Of a stretch of 21,030 bases of DNA, positions 9,222 through 16,226 are shown in pieces. Position numbers and translations under genes: made by a program. Every line of letters starts with the position of its first letter. Position 1 is the first letter of the stretch. The notes under the pieces are model-generated. The model searched no databases and had not been told where the DNA came from. It saw nothing but the letters and a program-made list of their open reading frames with translations. Where the stretch lies: IMG/VR virus record IMGVR_UViG_3300043430_000015, positions 1-21,030 of that record; one strand, given 5' to 3'. The stretch comes from a virus.

Positions 9222-9680
9222 TTATACCCCCCACTTCTTCATGTATTCCGCTTCAGACTGATAAGCAGTTGGGTTGGACGCCACACGCGCAAGCTGTCGA
9301 TCAGACAACTGAGAGTTGATGTTTTTACGCTGTGCCTGATAGTTAATGTCGAACTGACGCTTCTGTTCCTTCAAGGCATCCTCAGCCAGCCCGAACTGCT
9401 TCATACCCATGTAGCTATTGCCCAGCCCCTGCAGACCTTGCATGGCCATACCACCCCAACCTTGGGTTTTGATCCCATTGGCGTCGGTCTTGTCTAGGAA
9501 GCCATCGAACAGACCACCAAACAACGAACCACCCTGAGTAGCTGGAAGGGTGTTAATAGGGGTACTACCACTGTTGTAGCTACCCCAATTATTCATCTTC
9601 ATCAGTTCTGGGTTTTGGGCCATGCCATTGGCACTGCCGCCCCCCAACCATGCAGGCAAGTTATTCATCCATTCCATCAT
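9222..9680 (-). CDS. Small internal virion protein, 152 aa (N4 gp52-like by position)
   Basis: The start chosen is ATG 9680 (MMEWMNNLPAWLGGG), preceded by GGAG at a spacing of 6 nt. The frame is open back to 9752, but that start has no such site and would overlap the upstream gene by 92 nt. With the chosen start the gene overlaps the end of the 753-residue gene by 20 nt, which suggests coupled translation. The N-terminal half is rich in Gly, Asn, Met and Ser. The C-terminal third is a charged helix (LKEQKRQFDINYQAQRKN) followed by NSQLSDRQLARVASNP and a YQSEAEYMKKWG tail, an arrangement I associate with small core proteins of N4-like and related podoviruses. Predicted role: minor internal component ejected with, or needed to load, the polymerase. 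Confidence 0.85.
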   Translation of the reverse strand: MMEWMNNLPAWLGGGSANGMAQNPELMKMNNWGSYNSGSTPINTLPATQGGSLFGGLFDGFLDKTDANGIKTQGWGGMAMQGLQGLGNSYMGMKQFGLAEDALKEQKRQFDINYQAQRKNINSQLSDRQLARVASNPTAYQSEAEYMKKWGV

Positions 9681-11922
9681 TCGTTTCTCCAAAGGTGTCG
9701 GATAATTTAGGTAGAGTAAGTGATATTTGGGTATAAGACGAAATTGCGTCAAACCCTAGTGTGCCCATATTGCCGGCATGAACAGATCGGTTGTAGAAAT
9801 CCTGAGGAGCCTCCCCTGGAGTGAATGTAGGCTCCCTGCCAATAAAAGCGAATGGGTCCAGAATATCCCCCATACCCATCAACTTCTGGGCATCTTCAAG
9901 GGCTGTCTGAGCTTCAGTAGCCATTAGCTTGAACTCAGCAAACTCACTGCTATAAGCAGAAGAGATACCTGCCTGATACCCAGCACTGGATGCGTCCATC
10001 AAACCGGTGGACATAGACATCAGTGAGTCTGCCCAAGTGGCTTCAGCAAAGTTGCCATACACCCCAACAGCCAGACCTACCAGGGCAACAAACATAGCGA
10101 ACTCTGGACCTGCCAACTTCACAAACAGCTTGAAGGTCAGTTGCAGTACCAGAGCTTGAACTACATAGGTCACTACAGCCCAAGCAATCGCTGCAGCAGT
10201 CATTGCTTCTAATGTTGCCCACAGCCCAGGTCCAGCAGACCCCCCCGAAAACACTGTGACCACGACGGCGATAGCAATCAGTACCCATTTGAACCAGGAC
10301 TGCTGATACCACTTGGTCGTTTCCACGATCATCGAGTTGAATACGAAGTGCAGCGACCGTAGGTATAGCTCCTCCTTCATACCCAATGCCATCGTGTCAG
10401 TGATGGCTTTATCTATTGGAATCAACAGGTTAGCTGAGCCTGTCTTAGCTACCGTGTTGTACTTGCCCTCCACGTTGTAAATCATGGTCAAGTCGTAGAC
10501 CCGGATTTCTTCATAGAAGGTTTCAGTGGTCTGACGTTGGTAGGAGTAGTACGGATTGGATACCGTCCGGAACTGCTTGGAACCAGTGGTGTAATCAGCG
10601 TACCGCAGGGTGGATGTTTCAGTGCCCTGCTCACTCTTACAGGTGCCCACAGCACCAATGCTACCGGCCACCCGACGACGACCAATCCCGTTGTATCGAA
10701 GGGTACACTTGAAGTCCAAGTCAGCAATTGAGATGGCCATGCCATCACGACGCACGATGCCTGCACTGTCTGAGTACACCGGTCCAAGCATGGTTTCAGG
10801 CTCTGGGCTGGCGTAATACATGGTGCTGAAGTAGTCGAAGAGGTAACGACTTTCTACCTGAGACTTACCCTCTGCAGGCACAGCCATCATCATGATGGCC
10901 TGTACGATGTCATCAATACCCTCGTTTGCATGGATGTCGTTGGCCAGGCTTTGGTAGTCCAGGCCCAGGTACTTGAGCATCTTGGTCGAAGTTACATAGG
11001 CAGGAGAGTACTCGTGCTCTGCACCAGTCATGTTCTTGCTTTGGCTTCGGAAGAACGTGAAAGGGAAGTAGCTACCCACCTTTTCGTATTCAACGTCATG
11101 GATGGCATCAACCTGCGAATGCAGGCCAGAACCATCAAGATAGGTCCAGTGCCCAACACGCATCACCCCACCTTTGAGATAACGGTACTGGACTTGGTAA
11201 TACTCAAGTTCCTGGTCATACGGAACCATGGATACAGGGAACGACTTGAATACCTGCTCACCTGAAGCAGTTTGGTAGGTGTAATGCACCTCAACAGAGT
11301 CCACTGAAGCGTTGGGATCAACGAAGTAATCCCCCGCCTTCACGTAGGTCCGGAGACTGAATACTTCCTGCCCCTCACGGTGATTGGCATACCGTGCCAA
11401 AGCAGGTTCACCCCACACATCGAATGCACCTGGTTCAGCTTCGTCAAAGGTGCTCTGTGCGTAGATCACAACAATGTCGTTGAGGTAGACCTTGGCACCT
11501 ACTTGAGCTGACAGGACCGGAATCTCATTGGTCCGGTAGTCGTATTCGTAGTCATCTGACAGCTTTTTCCAAGCTGTGTGGGTGTTGTTGATTGGTGCGT
11601 ACTTGAAGTAGTCGATCTCGATGTTCTGGCCAAGCTCCATCTCAATGGCCTGCTTAACCACATCTTCACCATTCGTCTTCATGTGAAACGAATGGTTGGG
11701 TAGACCATGGGTGTAGTGGTCGCGGGCATACGCAAACATACGATCTGCTTTAACGGCAGCACACCCTAGAAAACCTGTAACCAAAGAGTCGGCAATGGAA
11801 CCTTCCTCCAGACACGCAGTAATCACACTGGTCTTACTGGTGTAGGGCAGCATGTTGTCATTGACCAAGCGTGTCACCGTGGTGTCTACGGTCACTTTTT
11901 TCTTTGAGCTGAATAGCCCCAT
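9661..11922 (-). CDS. Large virion protein with C-terminal membrane-like segments, 753 aa (N4 gp53-like by position)
   Basis: The protein starts MGLFSSKKKV at ATG 11922, with AGGGG upstream, just after a terminator. Residues 1 to about 540 look globular, with many aromatic beta-type segments (for example YYQVQYRYLKGGVMRVGHW). Residues about 543-625 form a hydrophobic cluster of roughly three helices: WVLIAIAVVVTVF, then MTAAAIAWAVVTYVVQALVLQ, then FAMFVALVGLAVGVYG. An Ala/Ser/Glu-rich helical tail follows. There is no signal peptide. In a phage virion such a cluster suggests a protein that enters or crosses the host membrane during DNA ejection; this is inference. By order it corresponds to N4 gene 53. 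A tape-measure or channel role is possible. The last 20 nt overlap the next gene. Confidence 0.88.
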   Translation of the reverse strand: MGLFSSKKKVTVDTTVTRLVNDNMLPYTSKTSVITACLEEGSIADSLVTGFLGCAAVKADRMFAYARDHYTHGLPNHSFHMKTNGEDVVKQAIEMELGQNIEIDYFKYAPINNTHTAWKKLSDDYEYDYRTNEIPVLSAQVGAKVYLNDIVVIYAQSTFDEAEPGAFDVWGEPALARYANHREGQEVFSLRTYVKAGDYFVDPNASVDSVEVHYTYQTASGEQVFKSFPVSMVPYDQELEYYQVQYRYLKGGVMRVGHWTYLDGSGLHSQVDAIHDVEYEKVGSYFPFTFFRSQSKNMTGAEHEYSPAYVTSTKMLKYLGLDYQSLANDIHANEGIDDIVQAIMMMAVPAEGKSQVESRYLFDYFSTMYYASPEPETMLGPVYSDSAGIVRRDGMAISIADLDFKCTLRYNGIGRRRVAGSIGAVGTCKSEQGTETSTLRYADYTTGSKQFRTVSNPYYSYQRQTTETFYEEIRVYDLTMIYNVEGKYNTVAKTGSANLLIPIDKAITDTMALGMKEELYLRSLHFVFNSMIVETTKWYQQSWFKWVLIAIAVVVTVFSGGSAGPGLWATLEAMTAAAIAWAVVTYVVQALVLQLTFKLFVKLAGPEFAMFVALVGLAVGVYGNFAEATWADSLMSMSTGLMDASSAGYQAGISSAYSSEFAEFKLMATEAQTALEDAQKLMGMGDILDPFAFIGREPTFTPGEAPQDFYNRSVHAGNMGTLGFDAISSYTQISLTLPKLSDTFGETNDGMDE

Positions 11923-11940
11923 GGAGCACCCCTAAATAGC

Positions 11941-11961
11941 AAAAAGGAGGCCGAGGCCCCC
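11941..11961 (-). terminator. Rho-independent terminator after the coiled-coil gene
   Basis: Read on the minus strand, GGGGGCC pairs with GGCCTCC (one G-U pair) around a very short loop and is followed by TTTTT. It lies 20 nt after the stop of the 256-residue gene and just before the 753-residue gene, splitting the structural block. The plus strand also has a T-rich tail (TTGTTTT), so it may work in both directions. Confidence 0.7.
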
Positions 11962-11980
11962 TTGTTTTATTGCAGACCAG

Positions 11981-12751
11981 TTACGCTTTCACACCGTCCA
12001 TGAGCTTGGTCACTGCCCGCCCTACAACCACATCATGCAGCATGTTGGTTGCGTTGGCCTGAGTACCTTCGTCCGTGGTTCGACGGACGTTCCAGCTATC
12101 GACCAACAACTTGGCAGCCTTCTGCTCAGCATCACGCTGGAAGCCGTTGGTTTGGGCCAAGTAGAGGGCTTTCTGACGGCCAACCACACTGTCGTCGTCC
12201 GTACCCACACTGCTGGTCTGGGCCTGTTCGGTGACCTTCTTCTGAGCCAGAAGACTAGACTCAGCAACGGTCTTACCTTTCTGCTCCATCAACACATCAT
12301 ACTCAGCTGCCAGCTTGCACTGCTGCTTAAGCATGGTGTCGTTCTCAGTAACGGCATTCAGGTAGGTCTGACCCAACAACTTGGTCTCTGCCTGCATTTT
12401 GGCCTTCTGCTCATCGAGTAGTTTCCACTCGTTTTCAGCATTCAGCTTTTGTTGCTTAGCCAGTTCGATCTGAGCATGAACCAAAAGAACCTTGGCATTG
12501 GTCTCAGCAATCTGAGCCTGCATCAACTCATCTTCGAGAGCACTCTTCCGCTGTTCCAAAAGGAACTGCGCAGAGGTCTGCAGAATTTGGGTAAGCGAAC
12601 CCAGATAGACCTGAGAGTATTCCGTTCCCTTGATACGGTTCTGGGTATATTCCTGATCAAGATGGGCCTTAGCGGCACGCATCAGGGTATCAAAGAGACC
12701 ATCACCACCAATTGTGGCGGAAGTCAGGGCGGAAGTTGGAATCTCACTCAT
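11981..12751 (-). CDS. Coiled-coil virion protein, 256 aa (N4 gp54-like by position)
   Basis: The protein starts MSEIPTSAL at ATG 12751, where AGGTAGACC ends 2 nt before the start codon. Residues about 60-175 form an almost unbroken charged helix with heptad character ([37 protein letters not shown]), predicted as a long coiled coil. The ends are short and less regular. There is no membrane segment and no enzymatic motif. Size, composition and position (after the gp55-like gene and before the 753-residue protein) match N4 gp54, a virion component; the exact role is unknown. A tail-tube, internal-core or neck location is possible. A terminator follows directly, so expression of later genes may be reduced relative to this one. 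Confidence 0.85.
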   Translation of the reverse strand: MSEIPTSALTSATIGGDGLFDTLMRAAKAHLDQEYTQNRIKGTEYSQVYLGSLTQILQTSAQFLLEQRKSALEDELMQAQIAETNAKVLLVHAQIELAKQQKLNAENEWKLLDEQKAKMQAETKLLGQTYLNAVTENDTMLKQQCKLAAEYDVLMEQKGKTVAESSLLAQKKVTEQAQTSSVGTDDDSVVGRQKALYLAQTNGFQRDAEQKAAKLLVDSWNVRRTTDEGTQANATNMLHDVVVGRAVTKLMDGVKA

Positions 12752-12777
12752 TTGGTCTACCTGAGTTGCTTAGGGGT

Positions 12778-13386
12778 TTACTGGCCTTTGGCCATGGCCT
12801 GACGCTGAGCCAGTTCAGCCAGCTCTTTGTCGGTCAGCGGTTCGAGCACTTCAATGGCGAACTCACGGATGAGCTTGCCCTTACGCACCTTGTTGCCACG
12901 AGAGTCTTTATCGGACACGAAGATTTGGCACTTACGCTCTTTCAGCTGTTCGAGCAGGATGTGCTCAACATGCCAACCGTCTTCGACGTTGTAAGGCACA
13001 TAACGCTTGACGGTGCCGACAGCGTTGTTGGACACGGTGAAGATTTCGCCTTCCCACTCTTTCTTGAAGGGGTTCATGCAGGTGATGCGTACACGCACCA
13101 GCTTCAGCCCTTCACGCTTCAGGCGCACGCGCTTGGCAGCAGTGGATTCTTCAGCAGATTGAATGCTGGACTTTTCTTCAGATTTGCCAGCAGCTTCACC
13201 GGAAACGGGAGCAGGAGTAGCTTCTTCTGCCTGTTTGGCGGCGATCTTTTCACGCAGCTTTTCCGTGCCGATGTTCGGGTGATAGGTAACACCCAGCAGG
13301 TCTGCACGGGCTTTCAGGTTTTCCAGCTCGGCAGCAGCCAAATCAGCAGCTTCGTTCTGGTCGAGTTCTTGGGCTTCATCGCTCAT
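12778..13386 (-). CDS. Virion-region protein with HeH/SAP-like helix pair, 202 aa (N4 gp55-like by position)
   Basis: The protein starts MSDEAQELDQN at ATG 13386, with AGGA about 10 nt upstream. After an acidic leader, residues about 23-50 (LENLKARADLLGVTYHPNIG then EKLREKIAA) resemble the helix-extension-helix or SAP/LEM-like motif used for nucleic-acid or protein binding. A low-complexity Ala/Glu/Ser linker (52-82) follows. The rest, from about residue 83 (AKRVRLKREGLKLVRVRITC), is basic and beta-rich and may form one compact domain. It is the first gene after the capsid-gene terminator. Function is unknown; a DNA-contacting head or completion protein is a reasonable inference. The similarity to HeH/SAP is by eye only. 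Confidence 0.85.
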   Translation of the reverse strand: MSDEAQELDQNEAADLAAAELENLKARADLLGVTYHPNIGTEKLREKIAAKQAEEATPAPVSGEAAGKSEEKSSIQSAEESTAAKRVRLKREGLKLVRVRITCMNPFKKEWEGEIFTVSNNAVGTVKRYVPYNVEDGWHVEHILLEQLKERKCQIFVSDKDSRGNKVRKGKLIREFAIEVLEPLTDKELAELAQRQAMAKGQ

Positions 13387-13402
13387 GGGAAAGAGTTCCT
13401 AT

Positions 13403-13435
13403 TGGAGAGAAAAGAGAACCCGGTTGCCCGGGTTC
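13403..13435 (-). terminator. Rho-independent terminator after the major capsid gene
   Basis: On the minus strand GAACCCGG pairs perfectly with CCGGGTTC across a 4-nt loop (stems 13428-13435 and 13416-13423), followed by a T-rich tract (TCTTTTCTCTCC). It begins 15 nt after the capsid stop codon. It probably insulates very high capsid-gene expression from the genes that follow. Confidence 0.85.
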
Positions 13436-13449
13436 CCAGTACCGCTGCC

Positions 13450-14619
13450 TTAGAGGACGGCGGAGGTTTTGATCAGAGCGATACGCTCAGGACGCAGTAC
13501 CATGAAGCCGTAGTACCACTTGATCGACATGAAACCGGTCTCACCGTAAGGATCGTTACGGTCAGCAGTGGCTTCGCCCGGTGCTTTGTGGAAGATTTTG
13601 AACTTCACGGTTTTGCCATCAGTTTGGAAACCGATGGTAGTGAAGGACTGGTCACCCACGACCAGCATTGGGAACACGTCGAACTTGTTGGCGGTCTCGT
13701 AGTGAGTCGCAACAGCCGAGGCATCAGCACCAGCGCCTGCCCACTTCAGCATTTCCGGAACCACGATCACACGGAATGCGTCGATGGCACCGGCTTCACC
13801 GTTCAGGATGGTGCCAGCAGCAGCGTACTTCTCGACCGGAGTGAAAGCCGCTTCGTTGTGCAGGTCTTTCAGGCCCTTCAGGGTCGGCAGCAACTCGGAG
13901 CCGATGTACATCACACGGCAGGCCGGGATGACCTTGGTATCAACCATGCGGGTGCCGGTGATAATGGTGGTCTTCTTCGGGGTACGGTTGTTGTCGAGGT
14001 CGATACCCAGACGCATGATGTCGCCGTAGCTGACCACATCATCAGCGCCAACAGTGGCGTTGGAGGTAGCGTTACCAGCATAACGAATCACGCCAGCGGC
14101 GTTGATCAGGTCGATCTGCAGGGCGTCTTCGGTGATTTCGTTGGCACCGTTGATCATCTCGCGGTTGATGTGCTGCATCAGCTCAGCATCGGAGTCGAAG
14201 TCCATCGACTCTTGGGTGTATTCGTCGAAGAAGCCGAACTTCTCGAACGAACCTTCCAGCTCTTTACGCTTGAAGCCCACACGGTTTACGCGACCGCCAG
14301 TTTCGGACAGAACCGGCAGCTTGCCCGGAATGGTGCCGATGTCCTTGGACGAACCGTACAGGTTACCGTTGGCGATGGTGGCACCAGAAGCGTCGATACC
14401 TTGATCGTTGATGTTGGCATCGTCGAGCAGAGGGATGTAGTGGTACTTCTTGATGGTTTTGCCCATGTTCTTCGGCATGGTAGTAACGTCAGCCAGCTGG
14501 CTGAAATACTGTTCCTTGCGTGCTTCGATCAGCGCCTGCTTCTGGTAGAAGTGGGTCAGCTGCTGAGCACCCATGCTCGACGGAGTACCGCCTTTCGGAT
14601 CGTTGTATTTCATACCCAT
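13450..14619 (-). CDS. Major capsid protein, N4-gp56 family, 389 aa
   Basis: The start is ATG 14619 ([10 protein letters not shown]), with AGAGGA about 10 nt upstream; the second ATG at 14613 is less well spaced. Length is close to the ~400 residues of N4 gp56. Family features seen are the N-terminal helix with [19 protein letters not shown], the basic [14 protein letters not shown] stretch, the E-loop-like [16 protein letters not shown] region, the central [18 protein letters not shown] segment, and the C-terminal [20 protein letters not shown] ending. It forms the icosahedral shell (HK97 fold is expected for the family). It lies directly after the scaffold-like gene and is followed by a strong terminator, a common arrangement for a very highly expressed capsid gene. 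By eye it uses more C-ending codons (AAC, TTC, ATC, GGC) than its neighbours, consistent with high expression. Confidence 0.97.
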   Translation of the reverse strand: MGMKYNDPKGGTPSSMGAQQLTHFYQKQALIEARKEQYFSQLADVTTMPKNMGKTIKKYHYIPLLDDANINDQGIDASGATIANGNLYGSSKDIGTIPGKLPVLSETGGRVNRVGFKRKELEGSFEKFGFFDEYTQESMDFDSDAELMQHINREMINGANEITEDALQIDLINAAGVIRYAGNATSNATVGADDVVSYGDIMRLGIDLDNNRTPKKTTIITGTRMVDTKVIPACRVMYIGSELLPTLKGLKDLHNEAAFTPVEKYAAAGTILNGEAGAIDAFRVIVVPEMLKWAGAGADASAVATHYETANKFDVFPMLVVGDQSFTTIGFQTDGKTVKFKIFHKAPGEATADRNDPYGETGFMSIKWYYGFMVLRPERIALIKTSAVL

Positions 14620-14637
14620 AATGGTGATTCCTCTTAC

Positions 14638-15801
14638 TTACATTTGTCGGGGATTGCCGATCTTGGCGAAGTCTTCATCAGACAGGGCCAAGGGGTTGAA
14701 GTCCGAGTCTTGCTTGACCGGGGCTGCTGCCTTCGGCGTGCTGGCAGCGAGCTTCTTGGCACGGAGAGCCGAATCGTCAGCTTTGAGCGTGGGGGTGATT
14801 GGTTCACGCTCCGCAGGTTTTTTCTCGCTCTTTGCAGTAGCGTTGAAAACACCACGGTTATGTAGAACTTCACCAACATGCCGATAGGCTTCGATGTCAG
14901 ACATACCGTTCAAGCGACCGAGCATCCGCTCACGTTCCACTTCAGTGTTGATCAGGTCGAAAACGCCACTCTGCATGTGGCCGTTGATGACTTCGATCAG
15001 TTGAGGTGTACCGGCAACGATCTGCTTACTTGGGCCATCCCACTTATTGCTTACAACATCGAGTGTCTTGCGGAACGTCGGAGTGTCCTGGATTTTATCC
15101 AGTACCGAGTCCAGCTCTAGCTCGCGGTCGTCAACAGTGTAAGTCTTCGGCTTGTATTCGCTATTACTTACATCCATTTCCAGTGGATCGAGTCCACTGT
15201 CTTTAATCAACTTCGAGATTGCGTCTGGATTCTTTTTATCCAAATCAATCAAGAAGCTCAACTTTTCTTCACTCAGGAGACCATTGTTCTCCAAGAGCTT
15301 GAGTAGTTTCAAGTTTGGCTTCAGTGCAGCCATCTTTTTGTTGTAGTTCGCCCCCATCTGCATGAGGGATACGGCTTCTTCAGCCGACTGAACTTGGATT
15401 TGTTTGCCGTTGGCATTGAATGGTGCGAGAACTTTCTCGAACTCTGCCTTGTAGTCCAGGGACTCTTTCGGCTTCTCATCCTTGTCCTTTGGCTCAGCAG
15501 CAGGCTCATCTTCCTTGACCGGCTTTTCGTCTTTAACGACAGGAGCAGGTTCGCCTTCTTGCTCATCTTCCTTGACTGCGGCTGGCTCGGCTTCACCTTC
15601 GGGTTCGGCCTCCTCGCCTGCCGGCTCGTCGCCACCCTCCGGTTCGCCTTCACCTGCCTTGTCAGCCGGGTCTTCTTCAACGACTGGAGCTTGAACCACC
15701 AGGGTAGATGGGTCGAAGTTCATGATGTCCTCATCGGACATCTCCAGCATGTTGTTCTCTTCGACCAGATCGTCGTCCTTATCGTGCTCGGCTTCACTCA
15801 T
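14638..15801 (-). CDS. Acidic scaffold-like head assembly protein, 387 aa (N4 gp57-like by position)
   Basis: The protein starts MSEAEHDKDDD at ATG 15801, overlapping the stop of the previous gene by 8 nt (ATGAGTGA), with GAGGG upstream. Residues about 1-115 are very acidic and low in complexity, rich in Glu, Pro, Ala and Asp. Residues about 118-310 are helical (EKVLAPFNANGKQIQVQSAE, then KLLKLLENNGLLSEEKLSFL). The C-terminus is basic then acidic and ends FNPLALSDEDFAKIGNPRQM. An acidic, helical protein encoded just before the capsid gene is the usual pattern for a scaffolding protein that guides procapsid assembly and later leaves. N4 gp57 is reported as virion-associated, so an internal head protein is the alternative. 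There is no protease motif. Confidence 0.85.
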   Translation of the reverse strand: MSEAEHDKDDDLVEENNMLEMSDEDIMNFDPSTLVVQAPVVEEDPADKAGEGEPEGGDEPAGEEAEPEGEAEPAAVKEDEQEGEPAPVVKDEKPVKEDEPAAEPKDKDEKPKESLDYKAEFEKVLAPFNANGKQIQVQSAEEAVSLMQMGANYNKKMAALKPNLKLLKLLENNGLLSEEKLSFLIDLDKKNPDAISKLIKDSGLDPLEMDVSNSEYKPKTYTVDDRELELDSVLDKIQDTPTFRKTLDVVSNKWDGPSKQIVAGTPQLIEVINGHMQSGVFDLINTEVERERMLGRLNGMSDIEAYRHVGEVLHNRGVFNATAKSEKKPAEREPITPTLKADDSALRAKKLAASTPKAAAPVKQDSDFNPLALSDEDFAKIGNPRQM

Positions 15802-16138
15802 CGTTCAGGCCCTCAGCACGGATGGCTTCAAGGGTTTCTTCGGAGTGAACGATGTCTTTACGACCAAGTTCAGCCTGACGAGCGATCTCGTGCAGGTAAC
15901 CCGAGAAAGCGCCGATGGCGTCGATGTCACGAACTACAGCAGCCTGTTTGGCTGGGGAGTCCATTGCAGGGGCAGCTTTGAGATGCACGAGGCGTACAGC
16001 CTCTTGCTCCAGATAACCTTTCAGGACGATGTTCTTGAAGTCGCGGTTATTGAACAAACGCTCCAGAGCATTACCCAGTTCCACGGCTTTCTTGGAGTGT
16101 TGGATGTTCTGTTCGAGCTGTTGGATTTCAGAAGTCAT
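15794..16138 (-). CDS. Small helical head-region protein, 114 aa (N4 gp58-like by position)
   Basis: The protein starts MTSEIQQLEQN at ATG 16138. There is no classic Shine-Dalgarno sequence; GGTAGACC ends 2 nt before the start, as in the coiled-coil gene at 12751. It is predicted all-helical, with LGNALERLFNNRDFKNIVLK followed by YLEQEAVRLVHLKAAPAMDS and a second helical half. The stop overlaps the next gene's start by 8 nt, suggesting translational coupling to the scaffold-like protein. There is no membrane segment or catalytic motif. This small protein between portal and scaffold corresponds in position to N4 gp58. Function is unknown; a portal or scaffold partner is inferred. Confidence 0.87.
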   Translation of the reverse strand: MTSEIQQLEQNIQHSKKAVELGNALERLFNNRDFKNIVLKGYLEQEAVRLVHLKAAPAMDSPAKQAAVVRDIDAIGAFSGYLHEIARQAELGRKDIVHSEETLEAIRAEGLNDE

Positions 16139-16180
16139 TGGGTCTACCAGTGCTAAGAAAGATGATAGGGTTGTTGGTGC

Positions 16181-16216
16181 AGGCAGTACGGTAATACAAA
16201 ACTACCTGTACTGCCT
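16181..16216. other. Long intergenic hairpin between portal and gp58-like genes
   Basis: AGGCAGTACGGTA (16181-16193) pairs with TACCTGTACTGCCT (16203-16216), giving 13 pairs with one single-base bulge around a 9-nt loop. Neither strand shows a T-run right after the stem, so a standard rho-independent terminator is unlikely. It occupies most of the 88-nt gap 16139-16226. An mRNA processing or stability element, or a weak terminator, is possible. Confidence 0.6.
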
Positions 16217-16226
16217 AATAATTCAA

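Noticed and set aside
9222-9752. Longer form of the 152-residue protein starting at 9752
   Set aside because: No ribosome-binding site precedes it and the extra 24 residues would lie wholly inside the upstream gene. ATG 9680 has GGAG at the right distance.
12712-14865. 717-codon plus-strand open frame opposite the capsid and neighbouring genes
   Set aside because: It runs antisense through the stop codons, terminator and starts of three well-supported genes. It has no convincing ribosome-binding site and its translation has no recognisable domain. Long antisense frames arise from the codon bias of strongly expressed genes.
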